From Hoeflea phototrophica DFL-43 (GTDB lineage: Bacteria; Pseudomonadota; Alphaproteobacteria; Rhizobiales; Rhizobiaceae): a stretch of DNA of 64,000 nucleotides. The notes under the pieces are model-generated. The model had not been told where the DNA came from, made no database searches, and worked only from the letters and a program-made list of their open reading frames with translations. Each line of letters opens with the position of its first letter. Position 1 is the stretch's first letter. The position numbers and the translations under genes are program-made. The stretch is from contig NZ_CM002917.1 of the NCBI RefSeq assembly GCF_000154705.2, positions 2,002,461-2,066,460 of the forward strand, read 5' to 3'. This document shows positions 25,390-36,175 of this stretch, in pieces.

Positions 25390-26730
25390 ATGGCATCTGC
25401 AGCCGAACAACTCGCTTCCAATCTGAACTTTTCGGCTTTCGCCAAGGCGGAAGACCTCAAGAAACGGATCTGGTTTACCCTTGGCGCGCTTCTGGTTTAC
25501 CGCCTGGGAACCTACATTCCGCTGCCCGGCATCAACCCCGATGCATTCGCACAGGCCTTCCAGGGCCAGGCAGGCGGCATTCTTGGCCTCTTCAACATGT
25601 TTGCGGGTGGCGCTGTTGAGCGCATGGCGATCTTCGCGCTCGGCATCATGCCTTACATTTCCGCTTCGATCATCATTCAGCTGATGACTTCGGTTGTGCC
25701 TACGCTTGAGCAGCTCAAGAAAGAGGGCGAGCAGGGCCGCAAGATCATCAACCAGTACACCCGTTACGGAACTGTGCTGTTGGGCACCGTACAGGCTTAC
25801 GGCATCGCCGTCGGCCTCGAATCGGGCAATGGAATTGTCACCGATCCGGGCTGGTTCTTCCGCATCGCCACGGTGATCACCCTTGTGGGCGGCACCATGT
25901 TCCTGATGTGGCTCGGTGAACAGATCACCGCGCGGGGCATCGGCAACGGCATTTCGCTGATCATCTTTGCGGGCATCGTCGCAGCTCTCCCGGGGGCCGT
26001 TGCCGGCACCCTTGAACTCGGCCGCACCGGCGCATTGTCGACCGGCCTGATCATCGCAATCATCGTTGTTGCGATCGCAGTCATCGCCTTCATCGTGTTC
26101 ATCGAGCGCGCTCAGCGGCAGTTGCTGATCCAGTATCCCAAGCGCCAGGTCGGCTCGCGGATGTTCCAGGGCGACACGTCGCACCTGCCGCTCAAGCTCA
26201 ACACGGCCGGTGTGATTCCGCCGATCTTTGCCTCGTCGCTGCTGTTGCTGCCTGCGACAGTTGCGGGCTTTGCCAACACCGGCGATTTGCCGGGATGGGC
26301 GACGACATTGCTCGCCTCGCTTGGCCACGGCCAGCCGGCCTATATGATTTTCTATGCTGCGATGATCGCGTTCTTCGCCTTCTTCTACACGGCGATCGTG
26401 TTCAATCCGAAGGATACAGCTGACAATCTCAAGCGCCATGGCGGCTTCATCCCCGGGATCCGCCCCGGTGATCGTACAGCCGAATACATCGATTTCGTGC
26501 TCACACGCATTACCGTGATCGGCGCAATGTACCTGGTTTTCGTCTGTCTCTTACCCGAATTTCTAATCGCGCAGACCGGCGTTCCGTTCTATTTGGGTGG
26601 AACATCGCTTCTGATCGTTGTCTCGGTGACACTCGATACGGTTGCGCAGGTTCAGGGACATCTGATCGCTCAGCAATATGAGGGGTTGATCAAGAAGTCC
26701 AAACTTCGGGGAGGGAAGAGGGGACGATGA
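25390..26730 (+). CDS. secY: Protein translocase subunit SecY
   Basis: 446 aa, the channel of the Sec translocon, with about ten membrane helices. The plug/TM2 region ([20 protein letters not shown]) and the cytoplasmic loop before TM7 ([15 protein letters not shown]) are recognisable. The frame is open for 15 more codons upstream, but ATG 25390 gives the standard start [14 protein letters not shown]. It overlaps adk by 4 bp (ATGA). Confidence 0.98.
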   Translation: MASAAEQLASNLNFSAFAKAEDLKKRIWFTLGALLVYRLGTYIPLPGINPDAFAQAFQGQAGGILGLFNMFAGGAVERMAIFALGIMPYISASIIIQLMTSVVPTLEQLKKEGEQGRKIINQYTRYGTVLLGTVQAYGIAVGLESGNGIVTDPGWFFRIATVITLVGGTMFLMWLGEQITARGIGNGISLIIFAGIVAALPGAVAGTLELGRTGALSTGLIIAIIVVAIAVIAFIVFIERAQRQLLIQYPKRQVGSRMFQGDTSHLPLKLNTAGVIPPIFASSLLLLPATVAGFANTGDLPGWATTLLASLGHGQPAYMIFYAAMIAFFAFFYTAIVFNPKDTADNLKRHGGFIPGIRPGDRTAEYIDFVLTRITVIGAMYLVFVCLLPEFLIAQTGVPFYLGGTSLLIVVSVTLDTVAQVQGHLIAQQYEGLIKKSKLRGGKRGR

Positions 26731-27311
26731 AGCTAATACTATTGGGGCCGCCTGGGGCGGGGAAAGGCACTCAGGCCCAGCGTCTGGTCGAAAAGCACGG
26801 TGTACCGCAGCTCTCAACCGGTGACATGCTGCGCGCCGCAGTTGCCGCCGGCACGGAAGTCGGCAAGCGGGCCAAGGCAGTGATGGATGCGGGTGAACTG
26901 GTGTCGGACGACATCGTCAATGCCATCGTATCCGAACGCATCGACCAGCCAGACTGTGCGCGCGGTTTCATCCTTGATGGCTACCCGCGCACCCTTGTGC
27001 AGGCGGATGCAGTCGAGGCAATGCTTGCAAGCAAGGATATGAAGCTTGATTCGGTAATCGAGCTAATTGTCGACGACAAGGCGCTTGTGGGCCGTATCGT
27101 CAAGCGTGCCGAAGAGGCTGCTGCAGCAGGACAGCCGGTTCGCAAGGACGACAATCCCGAGGTCTTCGACGAGCGGCTTCGCGAATACTACAAGAAGACC
27201 GCGCCGTTGACCGGTTACTATTACGCCAAGGGCGTTTTGCGTAACGTTGACGGCATGAAGACGATCGATGCGGTCAGTGAAGAGATCGAACAGGTTCTCG
27301 CCTCGCTTTGA
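26727..27311 (+). CDS. adk: Adenylate kinase
   Basis: 194 aa. It catalyses ATP + AMP = 2 ADP in the cytoplasm. The P-loop GPPGAGKGT lies at residues 7-15, then LSTGDMLRA and DGYPRT (AMP binding). It is the short-lid form: no zinc-binding cysteines and only a brief segment between GRIVKR and the C-terminal helix. It is translationally coupled to secY. The secY-adk-rpsM order is usual in alphaproteobacteria, where rpmJ and infA lie elsewhere. Confidence 0.98.
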   Translation: MKLILLGPPGAGKGTQAQRLVEKHGVPQLSTGDMLRAAVAAGTEVGKRAKAVMDAGELVSDDIVNAIVSERIDQPDCARGFILDGYPRTLVQADAVEAMLASKDMKLDSVIELIVDDKALVGRIVKRAEEAAAAGQPVRKDDNPEVFDERLREYYKKTAPLTGYYYAKGVLRNVDGMKTIDAVSEEIEQVLASL

Positions 27312-27648
27312 GGGGGAGAGCCATTCCGGTAGTCCGGACTGCAAGCTGCAGCCGGCCTTGCGCGGCCTGGTGTGAAATTGTGGAGTGCAGAGGTTGACGA
27401 AACCGTTGCGCTTCCGCTAAGACCCGTCCAATTCGCGACATGCTGGCGATCGGTGCGGTTTCCCTTCAATAGAGGGATCCGGCTCTGGTCGCTTTGAGCA
27501 TGCCGGGACCAAGCATGAGAATACGGTTTGCCGCACAGGGCGTTGGACCGCATCCAGACTACCCCGCAAGGGCCGGCCTCCACCGGACGCGGGTCAACAA
27601 TAACCCGCCGCCCAGATTAGATCTGTCCCGGCCCACATGGAGATGCAC
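27312..27648. other. 337-bp spacer between adk and rpsM
   Basis: No gene is seen. It holds the promoter candidate at 27394-27422, and a long untranslated leader of more than 200 nt would precede rpsM. In E. coli, S4 regulates the alpha operon through a leader pseudoknot; rpsD is absent here and I could not identify a comparable fold by eye. Confidence 0.5.
27394..27422 (+). promoter_or_regulatory. Candidate promoter of the alpha group (rpsM-rpsK-rpoA-rplQ)
   Basis: TTGACG (27394-27399), a 17-bp spacer, and CTAAGA (27417-27422). The -35 is near-consensus and the spacing ideal, inside the only long spacer ahead of rpsM. Confidence 0.6.
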
Positions 27649-28017
27649 ATGGCCCGCATAGCAGGCGTTAACATTCCGACCAACAAGCGCGTGATCATCG
27701 CGCTCACCTACATTCACGGCATCGGCAACAAGTTTGCTGCCGAGATTGTCGAGAAGGTCGGCATTCCGCTCGATCGTCGCGTCAACCAGCTTTCGGACGC
27801 CGAAGTGCTGCAGATTCGCGAAACCATTGACCGCGATTATCAGGTTGAAGGCGACCTGCGCCGCGAGAACTCGATGAACATCAAGCGTCTTATGGACCTT
27901 GGTTGTTACCGCGGTCTCCGCCATCGTCGTGGTCTGCCGGTGCGTGGTCAGCGGACCCACACCAATGCCCGCACCCGCAAGGGCCCTGCAAAGGCGATCG
28001 CTGGTAAGAAGAAGTAA
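27649..28017 (+). CDS. rpsM: 30S ribosomal protein S13
   Basis: 122 aa from [15 protein letters not shown]; the frame extends four codons upstream, but the conserved start is ATG 27649. The C-terminal basic tail ([20 protein letters not shown]) contacts P-site tRNA. It is first in the alpha group. Confidence 0.99.
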   Translation: MARIAGVNIPTNKRVIIALTYIHGIGNKFAAEIVEKVGIPLDRRVNQLSDAEVLQIRETIDRDYQVEGDLRRENSMNIKRLMDLGCYRGLRHRRGLPVRGQRTHTNARTRKGPAKAIAGKKK

Positions 28018-28052
28018 TTTGGGGTCCGCCTGATTGGCGGCTGCAGCTTAGA

Positions 28053-28080
28053 GGCGGTGGTTCAATCAGCCACCGCTTTC
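28053..28080 (+). terminator. Hairpin between rpsM and rpsK
   Basis: GCGGTGG (28054-28060) pairs with CCACCGC (28070-28076), extended by wobble pairs, then TTTC. It is terminator-like but has a weak T-run, 36 bp after rpsM. It may be an attenuator or processing site. Confidence 0.35.
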
Positions 28081-28159
28081 AGGTTTCGGCCTTCAGGCAG
28101 GTACATCCCGGTGGAGCCGCTGGTGCTACGGCGGTGCTGATATCTCGAAAGGAAAAAAC

Positions 28160-28549
28160 ATGGCCAAGGAAGCCGCACGCGTCAAACGGCGCGAACGCAA
28201 GAACATCTCGTCGGGCGTCGCCCACGTCAATTCGACCTTCAACAACACGATGATCACCATCACCGATGCGCAGGGCAATGCCATCTCGTGGTCTTCGGCC
28301 GGTTCGAAGGGTTTCAAGGGTTCGCGTAAGTCGACCCCGTTTGCGGCGCAGATGGCCGCAGAAGACGCGGCCAAGAAGGCACAGGACCACGGCATGAAGT
28401 CGCTTGAAGTTGAAGTTTGCGGTCCCGGGTCGGGTCGTGAGTCGGCACTTCGCGCTTTGCAGGCTGCGGGTTTCACCATCACTTCGATCCGTGATGTGAC
28501 CCCGATCCCGCATAATGGCTGCCGTCCGCGCAAGAAGCGTCGCGTCTGA
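28160..28549 (+). CDS. rpsK: 30S ribosomal protein S11
   Basis: 129 aa, platform protein near the E-site codon. [18 protein letters not shown] and [24 protein letters not shown] ending are conserved. GAAAGGAAAAAA precedes the ATG. Confidence 0.99.
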   Translation: MAKEAARVKRRERKNISSGVAHVNSTFNNTMITITDAQGNAISWSSAGSKGFKGSRKSTPFAAQMAAEDAAKKAQDHGMKSLEVEVCGPGSGRESALRALQAAGFTITSIRDVTPIPHNGCRPRKKRRV

Positions 28550-28655
28550 GCCCGCTTGATTTTTGCGACGGGCAGGGGCCTTGCCTCCGCCCGTTCGATC
28601 CTCTTCTCACTTCGCCGTCACGAATGGATTGTGCGGCAACAGGAAGGCAACAGAC

Positions 28656-29666
28656 ATGATTCAGAAAAACTGGCAGGAATTGATCAAGCCAAGCAAGGTC
28701 GAGTTCTCGACCCAGAGCCGCACCAAGGCTTCCGTCGTCGCCGAGCCGCTTGAGCGCGGTTTTGGCCTGACACTTGGCAATGCTCTGCGCCGGGTGCTCC
28801 TTTCCTCGCTGCGCGGCGCCGCCGTGACCGCAGTTCAGATTGATGGCGTTCTTCACGAGTTCTCCTCGATCCCTGGTGTGCGCGAAGATGTCACCGACAT
28901 CATTCTCAACATCAAGGAAATCGCCATCCGCATGGAAGGTGACGAAGCCAAGCGCATGGTTGTGCGCAAGCAGGGTCCGGGCGTTGTCACTGCCGGCGAC
29001 ATCCAGACCGTGGGCGACATCGAGATCCTCAACCCCGAGCATGCGCTCTGCACGCTCGATGAGGGCGCTGAAATCCGAATGGAATTCACCGTCAACAACG
29101 GCAAGGGCTACGTCGCAGCGGATCGCAACCGCGCCGAAGACGCGCCGATCGGTCTTATCCCGGTCGACAGCCTCTACTCGCCGGTCAAGAAGTGCTCCTA
29201 CAAGGTGGAAAACACCCGTGAAGGTCAGGTTCTCGACTACGACAAGCTGACCCTGTCGCTTGAAACCGATGGTTCGGTCAGCGGCGAAGATGCCGTTGCC
29301 TATGCTGCGCGAATCCTTCAGGACCAGCTCGGCGTGTTCGTCAACTTCGACGAGCCGCAGAAGGAAGTTCACGAGGAAACCGTCGCCGAACTCGCTTTCA
29401 ACCCGTCGCTTCTCAAGAAGGTCGACGAACTGGAGCTTTCGGTTCGCTCGGCAAACTGCCTGAAGAACGACAACATCGTCTACATCGGCGACCTGATTCA
29501 AAAGACCGAAGCCGAAATGCTCCGGACTCCGAACTTTGGCCGCAAATCGCTCAACGAGATCAAGGAAGTCCTGGCTTCCATGGGCCTGCATCTGGGTATG
29601 GAAGTTCCATCCTGGCCGCCGGAAAACATCGAAGATCTCGCCAAGCGCTACGAAGACCAGTATTAA
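28656..29666 (+). CDS. rpoA: RNA polymerase alpha subunit
   Basis: 336 aa. The N-terminal domain dimerises and assembles beta/beta' ([20 protein letters not shown]). The C-terminal domain ([18 protein letters not shown]) keeps the Arg that contacts UP-element DNA and activators. The frame is open 31 codons upstream, but the standard start is ATG 28656 ([12 protein letters not shown]) with AGGAAGG upstream. rplQ follows after 45 bp. Confidence 0.99.
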   Translation: MIQKNWQELIKPSKVEFSTQSRTKASVVAEPLERGFGLTLGNALRRVLLSSLRGAAVTAVQIDGVLHEFSSIPGVREDVTDIILNIKEIAIRMEGDEAKRMVVRKQGPGVVTAGDIQTVGDIEILNPEHALCTLDEGAEIRMEFTVNNGKGYVAADRNRAEDAPIGLIPVDSLYSPVKKCSYKVENTREGQVLDYDKLTLSLETDGSVSGEDAVAYAARILQDQLGVFVNFDEPQKEVHEETVAELAFNPSLLKKVDELELSVRSANCLKNDNIVYIGDLIQKTEAEMLRTPNFGRKSLNEIKEVLASMGLHLGMEVPSWPPENIEDLAKRYEDQY

Positions 29667-29677
29667 ACCGTCAAACG

Positions 29678-29693
29678 GCAGGCATGTGCCTGC
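29678..29693 (+). other. Inverted repeat in the rpoA-rplQ spacer
   Basis: GCAGGCA-TG-TGCCTGC is a perfect repeat that would fold as a 6-bp stem with a 4-nt loop, 8 bp before the rplQ ribosome-binding site (GAAGGAGA). It is similar in placement to the repeat before rpoC. Confidence 0.35.
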
Positions 29694-29711
29694 ATGTGAA
29701 GGAGACAGGCC

Positions 29712-30140
29712 ATGCGCCACGGAAATTCAGGCCGCAAGCTGAACCGCACCTCGAGCCACCGCAAGGCGATGTTCGCCAACATGGCGGCTTCGCTCATCGA
29801 ACATGAGCAGATCGTGACCACCTTGCCGAAGGCCAAGGAAATTCGCCCGATCGTTGAAAAGCTCGTCACGCTCGGCAAGCGCGGCGACCTGCATGCTCGC
29901 CGCCAGGCGATCTCGCAGATCCGCGACAATGATGCCGTTCGCAAGCTGTTCGACACCATCGCGACCCGTTACGCCACCCGCAATGGCGGCTACATTCGCA
30001 TCATGAAGGCCGGTTTCCGCACCGGCGACAATGCGCCCATGGCCGTTGTTGAATTCGTGGACCGCGATGTCGATGCCAAGGGCGCCAAGGATCGCGCCCG
30101 CGTGGCCGCCGAGGCTGCCGCTGAAGAAGAAGCCGCGTAA
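29712..30140 (+). CDS. rplQ: 50S ribosomal protein L17
   Basis: 142 aa, with the core [20 protein letters not shown] and an Ala/Glu-rich C-terminal tail typical of rhizobial L17. It is the last gene of the ribosomal supercluster and is followed by a clear terminator. Confidence 0.99.
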   Translation: MRHGNSGRKLNRTSSHRKAMFANMAASLIEHEQIVTTLPKAKEIRPIVEKLVTLGKRGDLHARRQAISQIRDNDAVRKLFDTIATRYATRNGGYIRIMKAGFRTGDNAPMAVVEFVDRDVDAKGAKDRARVAAEAAAEEEAA

Positions 30141-30169
30141 GCGACTTTCTTCCAAGCACAAACAATCAC

Positions 30170-30200
30170 AAGGCCGGGTGCATCGTGCGCCCGGCCTTTG
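30170..30200 (+). terminator. Terminator of the ribosomal supercluster
   Basis: AAGGCCGGG (30170-30178) and CCCGGCCTT (30190-30198) form a 9-bp stem around an 11-nt loop, then TTTG. It lies 29 bp after rplQ. Confidence 0.8.
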
Positions 30201-30286
30201 CCGTTTCCATGTGCTGCAAAAGCTGAATGGTTGTTGAACCGATCAGGCGTGCACCATCTGTCTGTGTTTCCAGCGGTTAGGAAAGC

Positions 30287-30949
30287 TCACTCTGCTTGCG
30301 GCTGCGCCGATGTAGCGCTGGCTGCGGCGGATGCCTTCCTCGTTCTTTTCCAGCCCATGAACCGTGAGCGCACCATCCGCCAACCGATCAGCGCTGCAAT
30401 CAACCCGGAATAGACCAATTCTTCAGGGCCGATGACTTTGACAGAAAGGCAATAGTGCAGCGCGCCGGCCGCCGCGATCGGGTAGATCAAACGGTGCAGC
30501 CAGGTCCAGCGCATACCCATTTTGCGGATTGACCAGGCATTCGAGGTCAGCGCCAGCGGTATCAGCAAAACCAGCGCCGCCATGCCGATGGTGATGAACC
30601 AGCGCTTGATGACGTCCTCGACAATCACGCCAAGGGCCAGCCGCTTGTCTAGGACCATATAGGCAAGGAAGTGCATCATCACGTAGTAGAAGGCCAGCAG
30701 CCCGAGCGCCCGCCGGTAGCGGACCCAATTGATCCCCGCAATGTCCCTCAGTGGGGTAATCGCCAGCGTCAGAATGAGAAACTTCAAGGCCCATTCGCCA
30801 AGGAAGTGCTCAAAGATCTTGACCGGATTGCCGACCAGCTGCCCGGTTGCCCCAAGATAGAAGCACCACGCGGCGGGCAAAAAGCCCGCCACATACAGCA
30901 GCCATATCGAGGCGTTGTGGTAGCGCCGGGGCAGGGAAGGCAGGGCCAT
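30287..30949 (-). CDS. msrQ: MsrQ, heme-binding membrane subunit of the MsrPQ system
   Basis: 220 aa inner-membrane protein of the ferric-reductase-like (YedZ) family with about six membrane helices. Candidate heme-ligand histidines lie in YVMMHFLAYMV, WTWLHRLIYP and ALHYCLSVK. It passes quinone-derived electrons to MsrP, which reduces methionine sulfoxide in periplasmic proteins. It begins 2 bp after msrP, so the two are one operon. The C-terminus carries an Ala/Ser-rich tail with no domain. Confidence 0.93.
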   Translation of the reverse strand: MALPSLPRRYHNASIWLLYVAGFLPAAWCFYLGATGQLVGNPVKIFEHFLGEWALKFLILTLAITPLRDIAGINWVRYRRALGLLAFYYVMMHFLAYMVLDKRLALGVIVEDVIKRWFITIGMAALVLLIPLALTSNAWSIRKMGMRWTWLHRLIYPIAAAGALHYCLSVKVIGPEELVYSGLIAALIGWRMVRSRFMGWKRTRKASAAASATSAQPQAE

Positions 30950-30951
30950 CG

Positions 30952-31908
30952 TCAGAATTTCACTTTAAGATCCATACCGCCATAAAGGCTTGCCACCTCG
31001 TCGCCGTAGCCGTTGAACATCAGTGTCGGGCGCTGGTTGGAGCCGAAGAAACCTCCGCCACCAATGCGGTTTTCAGAGGCCTGGCTCCAGCGCGGGTGAT
31101 CGACCTCCGGGTTCACATTGGCATAGAAGCCGTATTCATTGGGCGCTTGCAGATTCCAGCTTGTCGGAGGCTCTTCCTCGGTCAGCGTGATGCGCACGAC
31201 CGATTTGATGCCCTTGAAGCCATATTTCCAGGGCACCACCAGCCGCACCGGCGCGCCATTCTGGTTGGGCAACACCTTGCCGTAGAGCCCCACCGACATG
31301 ATCGTTAGCGGATGCATGGCTTCATCGAGCCGCAAGCCCTCGACATAAGGCCATGGAAGCGGCTGGAACGGGCCACGCTGGCCCGGCATTTCCTGGGCCC
31401 GCACAATCGTTTCGAACGCCACATATTTTGCACTGCCGAGCGGTTCGGCGCGGGCAAGCAGGGTCGACAGCGGGAAACCGATCCATGGAATCACCATCGA
31501 CCAGGCTTCGACACAGCGCATCCGGTAGGTCCGCTCCTCAAGCTCGAAGGCCAGCATTTCTTCAAGGCCGACCTCGCCGGGATTGTTTACCAGCCCGTCG
31601 ATCATTATGCTCCAGGGGCGTGGATTGAAATCGCCGGATCTGGCGGCCGGATCCCCCTTGCCTGTGCCGAATTCATAGAAATTGTTGTAGGTGGTCACCG
31701 ATTCCTCGGGCGTAAGATCCTCTCCGGGATCGTACCCGCCGGGTTTTGCCTCAAGCGCGGCAAGCTCTGAGGCCGCGAAACCCAGGGAGGGTGTTGCCAT
31801 GGCCAGGCCACCGGCGGCCGCCATGCGCAGGATATCCCGTCGCCCAAAATAGGCGCTTTCCGACGTTATTTCAGAGGCCGGAATCTGTGGAGGGCGGTAG
31901 CGGCGCAT
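30952..31908 (-). CDS. msrP: MsrP, periplasmic methionine sulfoxide reductase catalytic subunit
   Basis: 318 aa molybdopterin oxidoreductase. A twin-arginine signal is seen at residues 22-45 ([20 protein letters not shown]), so it is exported folded by Tat. Cys132 in [11 protein letters not shown] is the expected molybdenum ligand. The start is taken at ATG 31908, with GGAG upstream; 21 more codons are open but have no support. It is divergent from the DegP-like protease, so two envelope protein-repair functions share one intergenic region. Confidence 0.94.
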   Translation of the reverse strand: MRRYRPPQIPASEITSESAYFGRRDILRMAAAGGLAMATPSLGFAASELAALEAKPGGYDPGEDLTPEESVTTYNNFYEFGTGKGDPAARSGDFNPRPWSIMIDGLVNNPGEVGLEEMLAFELEERTYRMRCVEAWSMVIPWIGFPLSTLLARAEPLGSAKYVAFETIVRAQEMPGQRGPFQPLPWPYVEGLRLDEAMHPLTIMSVGLYGKVLPNQNGAPVRLVVPWKYGFKGIKSVVRITLTEEEPPTSWNLQAPNEYGFYANVNPEVDHPRWSQASENRIGGGGFFGSNQRPTLMFNGYGDEVASLYGGMDLKVKF

Positions 31909-32143
31909 GATGTTGTCACTCCATCTGGAAGGTCTTTTGATTAACGTAGAAGACGAAGTCGAAAAAACCATGACGAGCCTTCCCTGAAAAGCCCCGGTCC
32001 GGCCAACTTATCGTGTAGTGGCCGTGAACGGCGGTATGAGGTGTCGGCTGAATCCAGTTCGGTGCCATCAAGCGGTCAAACTCATGATGACTTTGTAGCC
32101 CCTCTCGGGCCATACTCACACAACAGACTCAAGGAATTCCCTC

Positions 32144-33667
32144 ATGCTTCAAGACCGCGCGCGCCGCCGTTTTGCACTCCTTTTCCACTTGCTGGCTTTG
32201 GTGCTGATGTTGGCAGCTGCATTTCCGGTCCATGCGCAGCAGGCCACAGAGGACGCAATCAGCGATGCCTTGGGGCAGATCTTCAAGGACGTGCTGCGTG
32301 GCTCAACCGATGATGTGAAGACCCCGCAAACCGATGCGGTTTCTCGAACGCCGCCGGGTTCGCGAAACCAGATGATGATGTCGTTTTCGCCGCTGGTCAA
32401 AGCGACCGCGCCGGCAGTGGTCAATGTCTATGCCGACCGGATGGTCCAGCGCCGCGCATCGCCTTTTGCCGGGGATCCGTTCTTCGAACAATTCTTCGGA
32501 CAGCGCATGCCCAATCGCACCGAGCGCCAGTCCTCGCTGGGCTCCGGCGTCATCGTCGAGGCGCGCGGCATTGTGGTCACCAACAACCATGTCATCGAAG
32601 GGGCGGACGACATTCGCGTGGCCCTGGCCGATGGCCGCGAATTTGAAAGCCGGCTGCTGCTCAAGGATGAACGCTTCGATCTGGCCATCCTGGCAATCGA
32701 CGGGGCGGGGCCGTTTCCGGTGATCGAGTTTGGCGACACGGACGCCATCGAGGTGGGCGACATCGTGCTTGCGATCGGCAACCCCTTCGGCGTCGGCCAG
32801 ACTGTGACCAGTGGCATTGTCTCGGCGCTGGCACGCAACCGGGTCGGGGTTTCCGATTTCGGCTTTTTCATCCAGACCGATGCGGCGATCAATCCGGGCA
32901 ATTCCGGTGGGGCGCTGATCGACATGAACGGGCGGTTGATCGGTATCAACACTGCGATCTTCACACGCTCCGGCGGCTCCAACGGTATCGGATTTGCCAT
33001 CCCCGCCAATCTGGTGCGCGCGGTTGCGCAAACCGCAGAATCCGGCGGTGAGGTGTTTGAGCGGCCCTATATCGGCGCGACCTTCGCCAGCGTGACTGCA
33101 GACATTGCAGAAGCTCTGGGGCTCAAGCGCGCCACCGGCGCGCTGGTTACAGATGTTGCAGAGAATGGCCCGTCCGCCGATTCCGGCCTGCGGGCGGGTG
33201 ATATCATCATCGGCTTCAACGGACAGCCGATCGAACATCCAGATGCGCTCGGATACCGTCTGGCAACCGCTGGCGTAGGCGCAAGTGCTGACTTTACCGT
33301 GCTAAGCAGGGATGGCCGCAAGACCGTGACGGTCAAGCTCGTGGCCCCGCCTGCCGACGACCCGCGCGACCGCCGCACGCTTGACGGCCGTAATCCGTTT
33401 GCCGGTGCCGTCGTGTCCAACATCACGCCGCGCATAGCCGATCAGCTCAGGCTTCCTGTGTCACTGCGGGGGGTGATCATAACCGAGGTTCCGCGTCAGT
33501 CTCTGGCAGGCCGTTATGGGTTCCGGCCCGGTGATGTGATTTCAGACATCAATAGTGTGGCGATCCCCGATGTCGATATTCTCGCTGGCATCCTCGATGA
33601 AGGCGCGAGCTTCTGGCGTTTCGAAATCATCCGAGACGGCCGGCGCATCCGCCAGATGATCAGGTGA
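32144..33667 (+). CDS. DegP/HtrA-family periplasmic serine protease
   Basis: 507 aa. It has a signal peptide (residues 1-31, ending PVHAQ), then a trypsin-like domain with catalytic His149 (TNNHVIEG), Asp179 (ERFDLAIL) and Ser254 (GNSGGAL), then two PDZ domains (about 300-395 and 420-505). It degrades or refolds damaged envelope proteins. It could be called DegP, DegQ or MucD; the sequence alone does not decide. The stop overlaps the ribosome-binding site of rarA, so the two genes are probably co-transcribed. Confidence 0.93.
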   Translation: MLQDRARRRFALLFHLLALVLMLAAAFPVHAQQATEDAISDALGQIFKDVLRGSTDDVKTPQTDAVSRTPPGSRNQMMMSFSPLVKATAPAVVNVYADRMVQRRASPFAGDPFFEQFFGQRMPNRTERQSSLGSGVIVEARGIVVTNNHVIEGADDIRVALADGREFESRLLLKDERFDLAILAIDGAGPFPVIEFGDTDAIEVGDIVLAIGNPFGVGQTVTSGIVSALARNRVGVSDFGFFIQTDAAINPGNSGGALIDMNGRLIGINTAIFTRSGGSNGIGFAIPANLVRAVAQTAESGGEVFERPYIGATFASVTADIAEALGLKRATGALVTDVAENGPSADSGLRAGDIIIGFNGQPIEHPDALGYRLATAGVGASADFTVLSRDGRKTVTVKLVAPPADDPRDRRTLDGRNPFAGAVVSNITPRIADQLRLPVSLRGVIITEVPRQSLAGRYGFRPGDVISDINSVAIPDVDILAGILDEGASFWRFEIIRDGRRIRQMIR

Positions 33668-33672
33668 ACCCC

Positions 33673-34983
33673 ATGTCTGATCTGTTTGCCGGTTCCGCCG
33701 AAACACAGGCCAACCGGCCACTTGCCGACCGGCTGCGTCCGGCAACCCTGGCGGAAGTGACCGGCCAGCCTCATCTGACCGGTCCTGATGGCGCCATCAC
33801 CCGGATGATTGCCTCTGGCAGCCTCGGATCGATGATCTTCTGGGGGCCGCCCGGCACCGGCAAGACAACCGTTGCGCGGCTTCTTGCCGGCGAGACCGAT
33901 CTGGCCTTTGATCAGATCTCGGCGATCTTCTCCGGTGTCGCCGATCTCAAGAAGGTGTTCGAAACCGCACGAGCGCGCCGCATGGGCGGTCGCCAGACCT
34001 TGCTGTTCGTCGATGAGATCCATCGCTTCAACCGGGCGCAGCAGGACAGCTTCCTGCCGGTGATGGAAGACGGAACCATCGTGCTTGTGGGCGCGACCAC
34101 CGAGAACCCGTCCTTTGAACTCAATGCGGCGCTGTTGTCTCGTGCCCGGGTGCTGACCTTCAGGTCCCATGATGAGGAGAGCCTTGAAAGCCTGCTTGTC
34201 CGGGCGGAAGCCGACACTGGCAAGCCGCTGCCGCTGGAACCGGAAGCCCGCGCAAGTCTGCTGCGCATGGCCGATGGCGATGGCCGGGCGGTGCTGACCT
34301 TGGCTGAAGAGGTCTGGCGCGCGGCCCGCGAGGGAGAGAGCTTTGACACCGCGGCCCTGGTCGAGGTGGTTCAGCGCCGCGCGCCGGTCTATGACAAGGG
34401 TCAGGACGGCCACTACAATCTGATCTCGGCCCTGCACAAGGCAGTGCGCGGCTCCGATCCCGATGCGGCGCTCTATTACCTCGCCCGGATGTTCGATGCC
34501 GGTGAGGATCCGCTGTTTCTGGGACGGCGGCTGGTGCGCATGGCGTCCGAGGACATCGGCAATGCCGATCCGCAAGCGCTGGTGGTCGCCAATGCGGCCA
34601 AGGATGCCTATGATTTTCTGGGTTCACCCGAAGGCGAACTGGCGCTGGCCCAGGCCTGCGTCTATCTCGCCACAGCCCCCAAATCCAATGGGGTTTACAC
34701 TGCCTACAAGGCCGCAATGCGTGCAGCCAAGGAAAACGGCTCATTGTTGCCGCCCAAGCAGATTCTCAATGCGCCGACCAAGCTGATGAAGTCCGAAGGC
34801 TACAGCGACGGCTATCTTTACGATCACGATCAGCCTGACGCATTTTCAGGCCAAGACTATTTCCCTGAAGCGATGGGCCGCAAGACATTCTACGACCCGC
34901 CCGAGCGTGGCTTTGAGCGCGATATCCGCAAGCGGCTGGAGTTCTGGTCCAGGCTGCGCAAGGAACGGGCGGCAAAGCGCTGA
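33673..34983 (+). CDS. rarA: Replication-associated recombination protein A
   Basis: 436 aa AAA+ ATPase (RarA/MgsA, related to eukaryotic WRNIP1) acting at stalled forks. Walker A is GPPGTGKT (58-65), Walker [11 protein letters not shown] (about 110-119). The C-terminal tetramerisation region with [17 protein letters not shown] follows. ATG 33673 is preferred over the GTG at 33664 because AGGTG lies at the right distance and MSDLFAG is the usual start. Confidence 0.95.
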   Translation: MSDLFAGSAETQANRPLADRLRPATLAEVTGQPHLTGPDGAITRMIASGSLGSMIFWGPPGTGKTTVARLLAGETDLAFDQISAIFSGVADLKKVFETARARRMGGRQTLLFVDEIHRFNRAQQDSFLPVMEDGTIVLVGATTENPSFELNAALLSRARVLTFRSHDEESLESLLVRAEADTGKPLPLEPEARASLLRMADGDGRAVLTLAEEVWRAAREGESFDTAALVEVVQRRAPVYDKGQDGHYNLISALHKAVRGSDPDAALYYLARMFDAGEDPLFLGRRLVRMASEDIGNADPQALVVANAAKDAYDFLGSPEGELALAQACVYLATAPKSNGVYTAYKAAMRAAKENGSLLPPKQILNAPTKLMKSEGYSDGYLYDHDQPDAFSGQDYFPEAMGRKTFYDPPERGFERDIRKRLEFWSRLRKERAAKR

Positions 34984-35002
34984 TGCTGGCTGGGAAATGG
35001 GT

Positions 35003-36040
35003 ATGAGCTTGGCAGGCGGCAACAACGGCATGCCTCGTATCGGCATCATGGGCGCGGGCGCCATCGGGCTCTATGTCGGCGGCATGCTGGCCACCGCCGG
35101 TGCCCGCGTCACATTTGCGGCCCGAGGCCGGACGCTGGACGCGCTGTCGCGCGGGCTTGCCGTCACCCGGATCGGCGGCTTCAAGGCCGAACTGAAGCCG
35201 GAACGCTACCGGGCAGGGGGCGTGTCCGAGCTTGCCGGTTGCGATGTCATTCTGTTCTGCACCAAATCCGGCGACACTGAAGATGCTGCACGGGAGCTTG
35301 AGGGTGTGCTTTCCAAACCTGTGACGGTGATCAGCCTGCAAAACGGTGTCGGCAATATCGATTTGCTCTCATCCAGCCTTCCCGGCCACGAGATTGTCGC
35401 GGGCACGGTGCCGTTCAATGTGGTCAGGATGTCCCCAAATGCCGTGCACTGCGCCATGACGGGAAGAGTGCTGATTGGCCCAGGCGCCGCATCGCAACGC
35501 CTTGTGGAGGCCGTGCAGGGCTCGCCACTCGCCATCGAGATCCGTGATGATATCAATGCCGTGCTCTGGGGCAAGCTGATGCTCAATCTCAACAATGGGC
35601 TGAATGTGGTGAGCGGCGTGCCCTTGCGCCAGCAATTTACGGATCCTGGCTACCGGCAAGTCCTTGCGATGGCGATGGATGAGTTGCTGGCAGCGCTTGA
35701 TGCGGCCGGGATCGAACCGGCCGGCGCCACCAGAACAAGTCCTCGATTGATCCCGAAAGTCCTGAGGCTGCCGACCTGGCTGTTCCGCATTATCGCCCGT
35801 CAACAACTCAGAATGGATGCCACCGCGCGTTCCTCCTCCTGGGATGATCTCAAGGCGGGCAGGGTGCCCGAGACGGCCTTCCTCAACGGTGCGGTCTGCA
35901 GGCTTGCCGAAACCCAAGGGCTCCAGGCACCGGTCAACCGGTTCATCTCGGACATGGTGGAACAGGCCTTTGCCGCCGGAGCATCGCCCGAAATGACAGG
36001 TCCCCAGCTTCTGGCGCGTGTGCGGACTGCCCTGAACTAA
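35003..36040 (+). CDS. 2-dehydropantoate 2-reductase family protein
   Basis: 345 aa from ATG 35003 (GGGA 7 bp upstream). ATG 35030 gives 336 aa starting right at the Rossmann strand and is an equal alternative. The NADP site GAGAIGLYVGG is followed by CTKSGDT and the ketopantoate reductase motif LWGKLMLNLNNGLNVVSG. The classical role is the NADPH reduction of ketopantoate to pantoate for coenzyme A. The family also holds paralogues of unknown substrate, so panE is not assigned firmly. It lies 19 bp after rarA. Confidence 0.85.
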   Translation: MSLAGGNNGMPRIGIMGAGAIGLYVGGMLATAGARVTFAARGRTLDALSRGLAVTRIGGFKAELKPERYRAGGVSELAGCDVILFCTKSGDTEDAARELEGVLSKPVTVISLQNGVGNIDLLSSSLPGHEIVAGTVPFNVVRMSPNAVHCAMTGRVLIGPGAASQRLVEAVQGSPLAIEIRDDINAVLWGKLMLNLNNGLNVVSGVPLRQQFTDPGYRQVLAMAMDELLAALDAAGIEPAGATRTSPRLIPKVLRLPTWLFRIIARQQLRMDATARSSSWDDLKAGRVPETAFLNGAVCRLAETQGLQAPVNRFISDMVEQAFAAGASPEMTGPQLLARVRTALN

Positions 36041-36175
36041 GCCCCAAACGGGTTTTAGGCAAACAGCGCCATTGCGATGACCAGCTGCTCTGTCGCCTTG
36101 ATCGCCATCAATGCAAACCCGTATTGCCAAATATCATAATGCCTCCAAAGCCATCTTGAAGGAGGCAGTAGCAAC

